Shown here in pieces: positions 7,877-14,990 of a stretch of DNA of 20,466 nt; position 1 is the first letter of the stretch, and each line of letters opens with the position of its first letter. The stretch spans positions 1 through 20,466 of the forward strand of contig CAZWAR010000056.1 of assembly GCA_964631965.1 (NCBI GenBank), read 5' to 3'. Below the pieces are notes generated by a model. The model was not told the origin of the DNA. It saw only the letters and a list, made by a program, of their open reading frames with translations, and made no database searches. The stretch is from CAIQPS01 sp964631965 (lineage in GTDB: Bacteria; Actinomycetota; Thermoleophilia; RBG-16-64-13). Both the position numbers and the translations under genes were made by a program.

Positions 7877-8323
7877 CTACGCGGTAGGCGGTGACTGCTC
7901 GTCCCACCCAGCCGGCCGGTCGTCCGAATGGGCGCCTGCACTTTGGCCGCCTGCACTTTGGCTGTCGGGCTGTTGCACAGGCTGTCCGGCTGACTGCCCG
8001 GAACCGTACTGGCCCCCGGCGGGCTGCTGTCGGGCCGCCCGGGCCTGCCCTTCAGCCTCGGCCTTGGCAGCGGCCTCCGCCCGAGTCTTGAACAGCTGAT
8101 CCTCCAAGCGCGACAGTTCGTCGAGCACCCTCTGCCGCTCCGCCTGGTCGACGTTACGCCCACGATAGAAATCGAAGACCAGATAACCGAGCTTCCTGGC
8201 CAAACGGTCCATCTGCATTTCGATCTGCATCTCGCCGGCCTTGGTCTTGCCCTTGTCCAACGCCTTCTCGAACTCGTGGGCGGCCTGCTCGGTGCCGGCT
8301 CGGACCTTGTCCATGAATCCCAT
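7877..8323 (-). CDS. Hypothetical coiled-coil protein with Gln/Gly/Ala-rich tail
   Basis: A 148-residue protein without signal peptide or membrane segment. Residues 1-95 are strongly helical and charged (DKVRAGTEQAAHEFEKALDK, later RVLDELSRLEDQLFKTRAEA) and probably form a coiled coil. The last ~50 residues are low-complexity, built from Gln, Ser, Ala and Gly, and include a tandem QSAGG-type duplication. The ATG at 8323 is preceded by AGGAAGAG at good spacing. It is first in a probable two-gene unit with the DUF1828-like gene and diverges from the DUF1015 gene (137 bp between starts). The architecture resembles small cytoplasmic helical proteins with zinc-ribbon-like or disordered tails, but I recognise no family. 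Confidence 0.7.
   Translation of the reverse strand: MGFMDKVRAGTEQAAHEFEKALDKGKTKAGEMQIEMQMDRLARKLGYLVFDFYRGRNVDQAERQRVLDELSRLEDQLFKTRAEAAAKAEAEGQARAARQQPAGGQYGSGQSAGQPVQQPDSQSAGGQSAGAHSDDRPAGWDEQSPPTA
7933..7962. repeat. Perfect 15-bp tandem duplication
   Basis: CGCCTGCACTTTGGC occurs twice head to tail (7933-7947 and 7948-7962). It is in frame and duplicates five residues in the disordered tail of the coiled-coil protein, so it adds length without disrupting the frame. Confidence 0.95.
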
Positions 8324-8389
8324 GTCGGGCTCTTCCTTTCCGCTGCCTCAAAAGGCTGGGCACTGGGTTGTCAGTAACCATCCTTTCCC

Positions 8390-8403
8390 CAATCTAACGA
8401 TTG
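8390..8403. repeat. Short palindrome between divergent genes
   Basis: CAATC-TAAC-GATTG, five-base arms around four bases, lies between the divergent coiled-coil and DUF1015 genes, 42 bp upstream of the plus-strand -10 element. It could be an operator, but the arms are short enough to occur by chance. Confidence 0.3.
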
Positions 8404-8444
8404 AACACGCAGGAGGCAACGGTCGCGGGCCTCAGGCACCGCGC

Positions 8445-8460
8445 TGTTATCATTCGCTCT
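8445..8460 (+). promoter_or_regulatory. Extended -10 promoter for a leaderless transcript
   Basis: TG at 8445-8446, one base, then TATCAT at 8448-8453 forms an extended -10 element (TGnTATCAT). Seven bases separate it from the ATG at 8461, so the first transcribed base would be at or next to the start codon. No Shine-Dalgarno sequence lies at normal distance and no clear -35 is seen, as is common with extended -10 promoters. Confidence 0.6.
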
Positions 8461-9879
8461 ATGGACACTGCCCTTCCTTTCCGCGCATGGCGTTACTCTT
8501 CGGCAGCCGGTGACCCCGGTCGGCTGATCGCTCCGCCGTACGACGTCATAGGCCCGGAACTCCAAACCCGGCTTTACGCCCGCAGTCCCCACAACGTGGT
8601 CAGGGTGGACCTGGGTATGAGCCTGCCCAGCGACGGCGACTGCGACAATCGTTACACGCGGGCCGCTGCCCAACTGGATGAGTGGAAGAAGGAAGGGGTA
8701 CTCGTCCGAGACCAGACACCCACGCTGACATTTGTCGAGGAGGAGTTCACGGGGCCGGACGGGCGGGTGCGCAGGCGCCACGGCTTCCTGGCCGCGGTGG
8801 GGCTCGACGAGTTCTCCCAAGGCATCGTATTCCCTCACGAACAGACCTTCTCCGGCCCGAAAGCCGACCGTTTCGAGCTCATGGACCACACGGCCATGAG
8901 CCTCAGCCCGGTGTTCCTTCTGTACGACCTGCCGGGCGACCCCATCACGGCGGCATGGTTCGCGGGACCGGGTTCGAGAGAGCCAGCGGCCGTAGTCGCC
9001 GGTGACGACGGCAACGTCACGAAGCTCTGGCCCACGTCTGATCCCGGGCTTCTGGCTTTTGTCGGGCGCCATCTGGAGAACGCACGGTTCATCATCGCCG
9101 ACGGCCACCATCGCTACGAAACCGCCCTGCGCTATCGACAGCATCGAAGACGGACAGCGGAGGCGGTCCGAGCCGCCGGGCGCGAGGCGGCCGGCGGCGG
9201 CGCTACGGATACCGCCGACACCGCCGCTACAACCGGGGATAAGGATTCCGCGGACATGGTCCCCGCCTATGAGTACGTCCTCGCCTACCTCAGCAACATG
9301 GCCGATCCCGGGTTGGCCATCTATGCCACCCATCGGCTCGTTTCCGACGTGGACCCCGATAGGTTGGCGGCGCTGCCGGACTTTCTGGCCGGCACCTTTG
9401 CAGTCGAGCCGCTGGCGGTCGGCCCAACCGGCACTGAAGGAGCCCGACCAAGGGTGGAGAGCTACCTGCAGCAACACCCGCGAGGTGCCTTTGCGGTCTG
9501 GGCGCCCGAGGCCGGCGGAGCCTACGGTCTGCGCCTGCTCGACCCGTCCGCAGCTGCTTCGGCCGCTCCAGGACATACTACGGCGTATCAACAACTCGAC
9601 GTGACGGTCCTTCAGCAACTCGTTCTCGAGCCGGGGCTCGGCATTCCCGGAGAGGGTTCAGCAGCCGAGGGGCGCGTCGCCTATTTCAAGGATGCGACGG
9701 ATGCGTTCGAGCGGCTGGAAGCGGGTGAGTTCCAGGCGGGCTTCTTCATGAATCCCACGGGCCTGGAACAGGTCCGGGAGGTCGCATTCGCAGGTGAGCG
9801 GATGCCGCAGAAGGCGACGTTCTTCTATCCTAAACTGCCTACGGGGCTGGTATTCCAGGACCTGTCGGGGAGTCTATAG
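8461..9879 (+). CDS. DUF1015 family protein
   Basis: A 472-residue soluble protein of the DUF1015 family, whose biochemical function is not settled. It shows the family's N terminus (PFRAWRYSSAAGDPGRLIAP, then PYDVI), a central HGFLAAVGLDEF and IVFPHEQTF, and the diagnostic ADGHHRYETAL with D214, H216, H217 and R218. That motif recalls the active-site loop of ParB/SerK-type folds, so a nucleotide-dependent activity on a small molecule is conceivable but unproven. Residues about 238-268 are a Gly/Ala/Thr/Asp-rich insertion, probably a surface linker. I prefer the ATG at 8461 to a TTG at 8401, because the family begins close to PFRA and because of the promoter placement. An NAD(P)-binding protein gene follows after 44 bp. 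Confidence 0.88.
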   Translation: MDTALPFRAWRYSSAAGDPGRLIAPPYDVIGPELQTRLYARSPHNVVRVDLGMSLPSDGDCDNRYTRAAAQLDEWKKEGVLVRDQTPTLTFVEEEFTGPDGRVRRRHGFLAAVGLDEFSQGIVFPHEQTFSGPKADRFELMDHTAMSLSPVFLLYDLPGDPITAAWFAGPGSREPAAVVAGDDGNVTKLWPTSDPGLLAFVGRHLENARFIIADGHHRYETALRYRQHRRRTAEAVRAAGREAAGGGATDTADTAATTGDKDSADMVPAYEYVLAYLSNMADPGLAIYATHRLVSDVDPDRLAALPDFLAGTFAVEPLAVGPTGTEGARPRVESYLQQHPRGAFAVWAPEAGGAYGLRLLDPSAAASAAPGHTTAYQQLDVTVLQQLVLEPGLGIPGEGSAAEGRVAYFKDATDAFERLEAGEFQAGFFMNPTGLEQVREVAFAGERMPQKATFFYPKLPTGLVFQDLSGSL

Positions 9880-9923
9880 ACGGCGGGGGCCGGGCCCCTG
9901 CTACCGACCAAGAAGGGGGCACG

Positions 9924-10568
9924 ATGAAAATAGCGCTGATCGGCGCGACCGGGTATGTCGGGTCGCGGCTTCTCGACGAAGCTCTGAATCGCGGGCACGA
10001 AGTCACGGCCATCGTGCGCCGGGTGGAGCGCCTGCCGCAGCGCGACCATCTGACCCGCATGGCCGTGGATGTCGCCGACGTGAAAGCCCTGAGTGCCGCC
10101 GTCGCCGGGCACGATGCGGTAATCGCTGCCTTCAACCCCGACCGTACTGAGCCGGGAGACGTGTTTGAACGGATGGTCGCGGGAGCCAAGGCCATCATCG
10201 CCGCCACAAAGGAGGCTGGGGTTAAGCGGCTACTGGCGGTCGGGGGTGCTGGCAGCCTGGAGACGGCGCCCGGGCGGCAACTCCTCGATCAGCCCGACTT
10301 CCCGCCCGATTGGAAGGCGGGAGCCAGCGGCACCCGGGAGTTCCTGTATCTGCTCAAGAACGAGCCGGATCTCGACTGGACCTTCCTCAGTCCCGCGGCC
10401 ATGCTCGAACCGGGGGAGCGCACCGGGAAGTTCCGCCTGGGCGGGGACCAAATGCTCGTGGACGAGAAGGGTGAGTGCCGCATCTCCACCGCCGACTACG
10501 CAGTCGCGATGATCGACGAGTTGGAGAGGCCGCAACATACAGGTCGGCGGTTCTGCGTCGCATACTAA
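9924..10568 (+). CDS. NAD(P)-binding Rossmann-fold protein (atypical short-chain dehydrogenase/reductase)
   Basis: A 214-residue cytoplasmic protein. The dinucleotide-binding loop is GATGYVG (residues 7-13) after a hydrophobic strand (MKIALI), followed by HEVTAIVRR, where the arginines suggest NADP(H). Later come DVADVKAL, HDAVIAAF, KRLLAVGGAGSLE, WTFLSPAAMLEPGERTG and the C-terminal ISTADYAVAMIDELE. This is the NAD(P)H-binding (NmrA/BVR-B-like) group of small atypical reductases; no classical YxxxK catalytic pair is evident. The ATG is preceded by GAAGGGGG at 4-5 nt. It is probably co-transcribed with the DUF1015 gene. The substrate is unknown. The C-terminal RFCVAY marks a complete protein. 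Confidence 0.88.
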   Translation: MKIALIGATGYVGSRLLDEALNRGHEVTAIVRRVERLPQRDHLTRMAVDVADVKALSAAVAGHDAVIAAFNPDRTEPGDVFERMVAGAKAIIAATKEAGVKRLLAVGGAGSLETAPGRQLLDQPDFPPDWKAGASGTREFLYLLKNEPDLDWTFLSPAAMLEPGERTGKFRLGGDQMLVDEKGECRISTADYAVAMIDELERPQHTGRRFCVAY

Positions 10569-10646
10569 GAGAGAGCGCATGCAACTCCGGGCGTCGGCTG
10601 TGGGTCGCGTGATGACTCCGGCCGCGCGACAGGCACACGGCGGGCC

Positions 10647-11417
10647 TCAGGCGGGTTCTTCGAACGGCTCTATCCTTAGCGCGCCGCCGTCGGCCCCCGA
10701 CTCTATCACCACGCCTTCGAGCCACACGTTACCGTCGGCCACCTCGAAACGCACCGGCAGCTGAGTGAGGAAGCGCTCCAGCACCAACTCCTTCTTGACC
10801 CCCATGACCGAGTCACGAGGGCCGCACATCCCCACATCGGTGATGTAGGCGGTGCCTTTCGGCAGGATATGGGCATCGCCGGTCCGAACGTGGGTATGAG
10901 TCCCCACCACAGCACTCACCTCGCCATCCAGATACCATCCCATCGCCACCTTCTCGCTGGTTGCCTCGGCATGTAGGTCCACGAGCACGTTGCGCACACC
11001 GTGCAGTTGTTCCAGCGCTTCGCCTACAACCTCGAAGGGCGAGCGCGCCGGATAGAGGTAGAGGTGGCCGCTCAGGTTGATGACTCCCAGCCGGCCGGCC
11101 GCGGTGTCGACTACGGTGACCCCCCGTCCGGGGTTGGATTCCAGGAAGTTGTAGGGACGGACCAGCCGAGGCTGCTCGTCCAGATAGCGGAGCGTCTCCC
11201 GTTGCTTCCAGACGTGGTTGCCGGTGGTGATGACGTCCACCCCGGCATTCAGCAGCGCCTCGGCGTGAGCCGGCTTGATGCCCTTGCCATCGGTGACGTT
11301 CTCGCCGTTGGCGACGATGGCGTCGGCGGCATAGCGATCCTTGAGAAGAGGCAGTTTGCTGATGAGGGCTTCACGCCCCGGCTTACCGACGATGTCTGCG
11401 AAGAACAGGATGATCAT
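10647..11417 (-). CDS. ymdB: YmdB-type metallophosphoesterase (TIGR00282 family)
   Basis: A 256-residue protein closely following Bacillus YmdB, a 2',3'-cyclic nucleotide phosphodiesterase of the calcineurin-like family with a two-metal centre. Visible metal ligands are D8 (FFADIVG), E39 and N40 (NGENV), N67 and H68 (GNHVW), H149 (DLHAE), H174 and H176 (GTHTHV). The length is normal for the family. I chose the ATG at 11417 because homologues begin MxILFxGDIVG; an in-frame GTG at 11471 would only add 18 unrelated residues. In Firmicutes the gene often sits beside rny (RNase Y); here it is a lone minus-strand gene, convergent with the reductase gene. Upstream TACACT suggests a leaderless transcript. 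The identification is confident; its physiological role here is unknown. Confidence 0.93.
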   Translation of the reverse strand: MIILFFADIVGKPGREALISKLPLLKDRYAADAIVANGENVTDGKGIKPAHAEALLNAGVDVITTGNHVWKQRETLRYLDEQPRLVRPYNFLESNPGRGVTVVDTAAGRLGVINLSGHLYLYPARSPFEVVGEALEQLHGVRNVLVDLHAEATSEKVAMGWYLDGEVSAVVGTHTHVRTGDAHILPKGTAYITDVGMCGPRDSVMGVKKELVLERFLTQLPVRFEVADGNVWLEGVVIESGADGGALRIEPFEEPA

Positions 11418-11423
11418 GCTGCC

Positions 11424-11429
11424 AGTGTA
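11424..11429 (-). promoter_or_regulatory. Candidate -10 element of the YmdB-type gene
   Basis: On the minus strand TACACT ends six bases before the ATG at 11417, matching the TAnnnT pattern and the spacing expected of a leaderless transcript. No Shine-Dalgarno sequence precedes this ATG. The same hexamer precedes the zinc-ribbon gene at 6971-6976. Confidence 0.4.
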
Positions 11430-11468
11430 CCCCAGGGCACAGAGCGCCGACTCCAGCAGATCCGATGG

Positions 11469-11504
11469 CACTCACCCACGCGCGTCAACGCCCGTGGGTG
11501 AGTG
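11469..11504. repeat. Perfect 12-bp inverted repeat
   Basis: CACTCACCCACG (11469-11480) and CGTGGGTGAGTG (11493-11504) are exact reverse complements separated by 12 bases. It lies in the 229-bp region between the divergent YmdB-type and propeller-like genes, about 50 bp upstream of the YmdB start. It could be a protein-binding site or, if read through, a hairpin; there is no T-tract on either side. Confidence 0.8.
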
Positions 11505-11599
11505 CGGGCGGCACGGAATCAGAGAAGCGACGGTATCACTCCAGCCCCGCCGAGTCCGCCAGGACCGTTCTTAGGTCGCATAGAACCGCCTTGGCCGAC

Positions 11600-11641
11600 C
11601 CTCCTAGCCTATCCGTATCACTCATCGTTGCGGCTAGGAGG
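11600..11641 (+). promoter_or_regulatory. Inverted repeat that can sequester the Shine-Dalgarno of the next gene
   Basis: CCTCCTAGCC (11600-11609) is the exact reverse complement of GGCTAGGAGG (11632-11641). The right arm contains AGGAGG, the ribosome-binding site of the gene starting at 11647, and the left arm is therefore an anti-Shine-Dalgarno sequence; the loop is 22 nt. If transcription starts upstream of 11600, the RNA would form a 10-bp stem that hides the ribosome-binding site. A TATCAC sequence at 11616 in the loop could alternatively be a -10 element, in which case the repeat would act as DNA. Confidence 0.6.
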
Positions 11642-11646
11642 AAGCC

Positions 11647-13017
11647 ATGCTCTGGAAACGACCTTCCGAACGAGACAGAGAAAGCGTGCCCGGGGCGCCC
11701 GCTCGCGGAAGTGGGACTCGGGCGATCGCCCGAGTGGGAGCACCGTCCTTGATCGCCCTCGCGTCGGCTCTTGCGCTACTCGCCCTTCTTGTCTCCGCTC
11801 TTTTCGTGCCGGGATTCGTTCGCCAGGCGGACGCGGACACGACGAGCACCACAGAAACGGCCCCGGCCGAGGGTTCGCTGGAGGATTCGCTGCCGGCCGA
11901 GGAGGCGCCCGGTGACGCAGTACCTGCCGACGGTGAGCCGGCGGTCCCGATCCCAGACGAGCCGGGGCCCGCCCTACCGGACCTGCCGGATCAGACTCCG
12001 GGTCGCAAGCTGGTAGCCCTACCTTGGGGTAACGGCGCCGGTCAGGTCGGTCTGGTACAGCCGGCCGAGGGACTCACCCGCGGCCCCGAAGCACTCGCAG
12101 TGGCGCCCGACGGTAGGATAGCCATCCTCGACTCGGTCAACTCCCGCCTCGTCCTTCTTGCCGAGGACGGCTCCTACATGGCCGCCGTGCCCGTCTCGCT
12201 CAAAGAGCCCCGCTTCCTGGCCGTGGATGAGAACAGCATCCTCGTCCTCGACGCCGACACCGACAGGCAGTTGGTCTGTCTCGATTGGCAGGGCGTCCTG
12301 CTTCGCTCCACCGTTCTCCCGGAGATGGGAGACGTCGTGACGGGGCTGTTTGCGACTACCGACGGACCGTGTATCGAGGTGGCCCACGACTCCGTCTTCC
12401 TGATCGAGTTCACCGACAGCGCGAGCCGTACCAACACCCCAGAGGCGGACACGTTCGCCGCCGGGAGCGGAGCAGTCGACATCGGTAAGCCGGCCAAGTC
12501 GGGGAGATCGGAAAAGTCGGCCGCAGCTTCCGTTCGGGCCACCGGCGGCCGTCCAGTCGATCACGACATCAGCAAAACGGTGAAGATCACGTTCAAGGCC
12601 GACGAGGGCATCCGGCTCAAACGCTTTGAGGTGGACAAGAAGACTCAGAAGCAGGCCCAGACGCAATCGGCTAAGCCGAGATTTCCGGCGAGTCCAGCGA
12701 TCGAGCATCTGATCTCTGTGGACGGAGACGGTAGCGGGGGCTTGATCATCGGGGCCCGGCTGCTACAGGAGCACGACGAACGCATCGAGAAACCCTCCCT
12801 CATCATCGGCCGTGTGAGCGCCGGTCGGAGCGGTGATCCCGCCCCGGTCATCAGCGACACTCTAATCCTTTGCGACTCGCCCTACGCATACTTGGGACAG
12901 CCGTACGTGGTGGCACCCGACGGACGGGTGTTCCGGCCGTCCGGTAGCGACGAAGGCTATACGATAACCATCTACACCCTTCCCTTGTCCACGGGAGTGG
13001 AGGAGACGCAGCCATGA
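11647..13017 (+). CDS. Single-pass membrane protein with extracytoplasmic propeller-like domain
   Basis: A 456-residue protein. It has a basic cytoplasmic N terminus (about residues 1-32), one membrane helix (about 33-58, PSLIALASALALLALLVSAL), then a long acidic Pro/Glu/Thr-rich linker (about 62-120). From about residue 125 the sequence has NHL/beta-propeller character: ALAVAPDGRIAILDSVNSRL, FLAVDENSILVLDADTDRQL, later YVVAPDGRVFR. A lysine-rich, probably disordered insertion sits near residues 275-350. No catalytic motif is seen, so it may be a scaffold or sensor at the cell surface. The ATG follows AGGAGG by five bases. Its last four bases (ATGA, 13014-13017) hold the start of the NlpC/P60-like gene, so the two products are probably made together and may interact. 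No specific family is recognised. Confidence 0.75.
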   Translation: MLWKRPSERDRESVPGAPARGSGTRAIARVGAPSLIALASALALLALLVSALFVPGFVRQADADTTSTTETAPAEGSLEDSLPAEEAPGDAVPADGEPAVPIPDEPGPALPDLPDQTPGRKLVALPWGNGAGQVGLVQPAEGLTRGPEALAVAPDGRIAILDSVNSRLVLLAEDGSYMAAVPVSLKEPRFLAVDENSILVLDADTDRQLVCLDWQGVLLRSTVLPEMGDVVTGLFATTDGPCIEVAHDSVFLIEFTDSASRTNTPEADTFAAGSGAVDIGKPAKSGRSEKSAAASVRATGGRPVDHDISKTVKITFKADEGIRLKRFEVDKKTQKQAQTQSAKPRFPASPAIEHLISVDGDGSGGLIIGARLLQEHDERIEKPSLIIGRVSAGRSGDPAPVISDTLILCDSPYAYLGQPYVVAPDGRVFRPSGSDEGYTITIYTLPLSTGVEETQP

Positions 13018-14045
13018 CCTCCCCGGCCCTGTTTCCAGTCCGGCTGGTGATTCTCGCGCGGACGCGCCGCAGACGTCCACTGCGTTTCGGCACGGTCGTC
13101 CTTGCCGCTGGTATGGTCCTGTCGGCAGTCGTCGCTCTCTGGGTCACCCCAGCCGATGCTCAGGCCACCATACCCTCAATCGCCCGGTACGAGATCATCT
13201 CCCGTGCCGAGTCGGCCATAGGGACCAACTACCTCTGGGGCGGGGAAAGCTGGGTGCCGGACAGTGCCAGCGGTGACGGCCCGGACTGCTCCGGTCTGGG
13301 TCAAAAATGCTGGGAAGTGCCCAAAACCCTCTACTACCAGGAGGAGAGGGGCGAGAACGCCACGTTCACCCGCTACACCAGCTACGACTTCTACAATCTC
13401 AAAGGAGCCTGGTACGAATTGGACAGTCGCTCCAGCCTGCAGATGGGCGACATCCTTGTCAAGAACGACGGTACGTCCGGCCACGTCACCATCTACTACA
13501 GCGGCGATGCTTGGAACTCTCCCGTCATCTACGAGGCGCCTGGTACCGGGTTGAAGATCCGACGCGTGAGTAGGTATCTAGGCAGCGAATACAAGCCCAT
13601 CCGCCGGCAATCGCTGAGCAGCTACGGGATCGTGCTCGACAACCCGACAGCGAAGAGCGTGGGCGGCTCAGACGTGGAGGGCAACTGGACGCGCTCGACA
13701 AACGTGGCAGGCTTCTTCGGCGACGACTATCAGGTCCACGCCGCCACGACCGGTACCGCGTGGGCCCGATGGACACCGCGGCTGCCGTCCTCCGGGTACT
13801 ACAAAGTGTATATGCGCTGGACCGCAGCCAGCGACCGGAGCTCGGGTAGCACCGTCACCATCAGAACCCCCTCCGGCGCTTACAACCGCTACATCAACCA
13901 GCGCATCAATGGGTCGGCATGGGTATCGCTCGGCCAGTATTACTTCGCGTCGGGCTACTCTCCCGCCTCGGGCAGCATTACCCTCTCTGCGACCGGGGCC
14001 AATGGCTACGTGGTCGCCGATGCGGTGATGTTCACACCGGCATGA
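13014..14045 (+). CDS. Secreted NlpC/P60-like hydrolase with golvesin-like C-terminal domain
   Basis: A 343-residue secreted protein. The N terminus is basic (RTRRRRPLRFG) followed by a hydrophobic core and a cleavage site of the type ADA|Q at 49/50. Residues about 55-200 resemble an NlpC/P60 cysteine peptidase: YLWGG (73-77), the catalytic-type DCSGL with C92, and GHVTIYY with H157. These enzymes cut peptide stems of peptidoglycan or related amide bonds. Residues about 207-343 form a beta-sandwich of the golvesin/Xly type (GYYKVYMRWTA, VSLGQYYF, VVADAVMFTP), probably binding wall glycan. The ATGA overlap couples it to the preceding membrane-anchored gene. The insertion-rich segment between C92 and H157 is longer and more aromatic than in simple NlpC/P60 domains, so the substrate may differ. 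It ends 25 bp before a strong terminator. Confidence 0.85.
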   Translation: MTSPALFPVRLVILARTRRRRPLRFGTVVLAAGMVLSAVVALWVTPADAQATIPSIARYEIISRAESAIGTNYLWGGESWVPDSASGDGPDCSGLGQKCWEVPKTLYYQEERGENATFTRYTSYDFYNLKGAWYELDSRSSLQMGDILVKNDGTSGHVTIYYSGDAWNSPVIYEAPGTGLKIRRVSRYLGSEYKPIRRQSLSSYGIVLDNPTAKSVGGSDVEGNWTRSTNVAGFFGDDYQVHAATTGTAWARWTPRLPSSGYYKVYMRWTAASDRSSGSTVTIRTPSGAYNRYINQRINGSAWVSLGQYYFASGYSPASGSITLSATGANGYVVADAVMFTPA

Positions 14046-14070
14046 CCCGAGAGCAACCCTCGGAGCATCA

Positions 14071-14102
14071 CCAGGGGGCCCGCGACTTCGCGGGCCCCCT
14101 GG
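14071..14102. terminator. Strong GC-rich bidirectional terminator
   Basis: CCAGGGGGCCCGCG (14071-14084) and CGCGGGCCCCCTGG (14089-14102) form a perfect 14-bp stem with the four-base loop ACTT. It sits between the convergent NlpC/P60-like gene (stop at 14045) and CAP-domain gene (stop at 14118), so it can serve both. There is no T-tract, as often in high-GC actinobacteria. Confidence 0.88.
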
Positions 14103-14117
14103 ACCTCCTCCCCATGG

Positions 14118-14945
14118 TCAGCTGCTAATGCTGCCCCAAACGTCCACGGCATCGAGGGTCAGGAACTCGCCGGCATCGCTCCCCCCGCTCAGGCGCAGTT
14201 NNNNNNNNNNNNNNNNNNNNNNNNNNNNNNNNNNNNNNNNNNNNNNNNNNNNNNNNNNNNNNNNNNNNNNNNNNNNNNNNNNNNNNNNNNNNNNNNNNNN
14301 ATACCAGTCACCGGTATAGGCGATGTGGGAGTCGGTCTGCTCGTAGCGGGTGGCGCCCGGGGAAGGTGGGGTGCCGACTGCGTGCGCGGTCGAATCCACG
14401 TATCCCCCGAAGTCGGTCGTCCAATAGTACGTGTACGGAGAGCCCACGAGTCGATAGAAACTGACTCCTATCACCTTGTAGGTCGAGCTCAGCATGTTGG
14501 CATTGTGTCCAGCCGAAGCCTTCCACGCAGCAAACACCTCCGCCGCCGTACCGTAGCCGGCAGCGATATTCTCGCCCTTGTCGGTGTAGAAGTCGTAGCC
14601 GCTGAGAGCCATGCGATCCCACGGCAGAGCGTTAGGAGCAAACCAGTCGGACTGTTCGCTCTCGTGACTGAAGAACCGGTACTTGGCCATATCATGGTTG
14701 TGGCGATAGCAGGCCTCGCTGATCAGGTCGGAGATCAGCAGCGGAGACAAGCCGTGATCCTGGCGATAGTCGTTCAGGAGATCGACGAACGTTGTCTCCT
14801 CGCCGGTATAGGTGTAGGCCTTGGCGTTGGAGGTCAGGACGATACCGAAGACCACGGCGACAAATAACACCGCGGCGAGAAAGATCGTGAGAAGCCGTCG
14901 CGAATGCGGGTGCGCAATCCTCGGGCGTTGGATGCAGATGTCCAT
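14118..14945 (-). CDS. Secreted CAP-domain protein, interrupted by an assembly gap
   Basis: A signal-anchor or signal peptide (about residues 17-38, LLTIFLAAVLFVAVVFGIVL) is followed by a CAP/SCP domain (about 45-175). Its features are LLNDYRQDHGLSPL, the helix with ACYRHNHDMAKY, SH in FFSHES, GENIAAGYGTAAEVFAAW, SAGHNANML and IGVSFYR; the histidines and glutamate are the usual CAP cavity residues. After a Pro linker (GTPPSPGATRYEQTDSHIAY) starts a second beta-rich domain that is cut by 100 N (14201-14300) and resumes as LRLSGGSDAGEFLTLDAVDV at the C terminus. The true length across the gap is unknown. I prefer the ATG at 14945, with GGGGAGAGG just upstream, to the ATG at 14969, which lacks a Shine-Dalgarno sequence. 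Bacterial CAP proteins are secreted with varied or unknown roles. Confidence 0.85.
   Translation of the reverse strand: MDICIQRPRIAHPHSRRLLTIFLAAVLFVAVVFGIVLTSNAKAYTYTGEETTFVDLLNDYRQDHGLSPLLISDLISEACYRHNHDMAKYRFFSHESEQSDWFAPNALPWDRMALSGYDFYTDKGENIAAGYGTAAEVFAAWKASAGHNANMLSSTYKVIGVSFYRLVGSPYTYYWTTDFGGYVDSTAHAVGTPPSPGATRYEQTDSHIAYTGDWYXXXXXXXXXXXXXXXXXXXXXXXXXXXXXXXXXXLRLSGGSDAGEFLTLDAVDVWGSISS
14201..14300. other. Assembly gap (100 N)
   Basis: Exactly 100 undetermined bases, the conventional placeholder for a scaffold gap of unknown size. It falls inside the second domain of the CAP protein. The two flanks happen to be in one frame, which does not prove the gap length. Confidence 0.99.
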
Positions 14946-14990
14946 ATCCTCTCCCCTGTCGTTTGGCATCCAGCCAGGACAGATTGCGGA

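Noticed and set aside
8411..8416. Perfect AGGAGG upstream of the DUF1015 gene
   Set aside because: It is 44 bases before the ATG at 8461 and no start codon lies at 5-10 bases; it also lies upstream of the proposed promoter.
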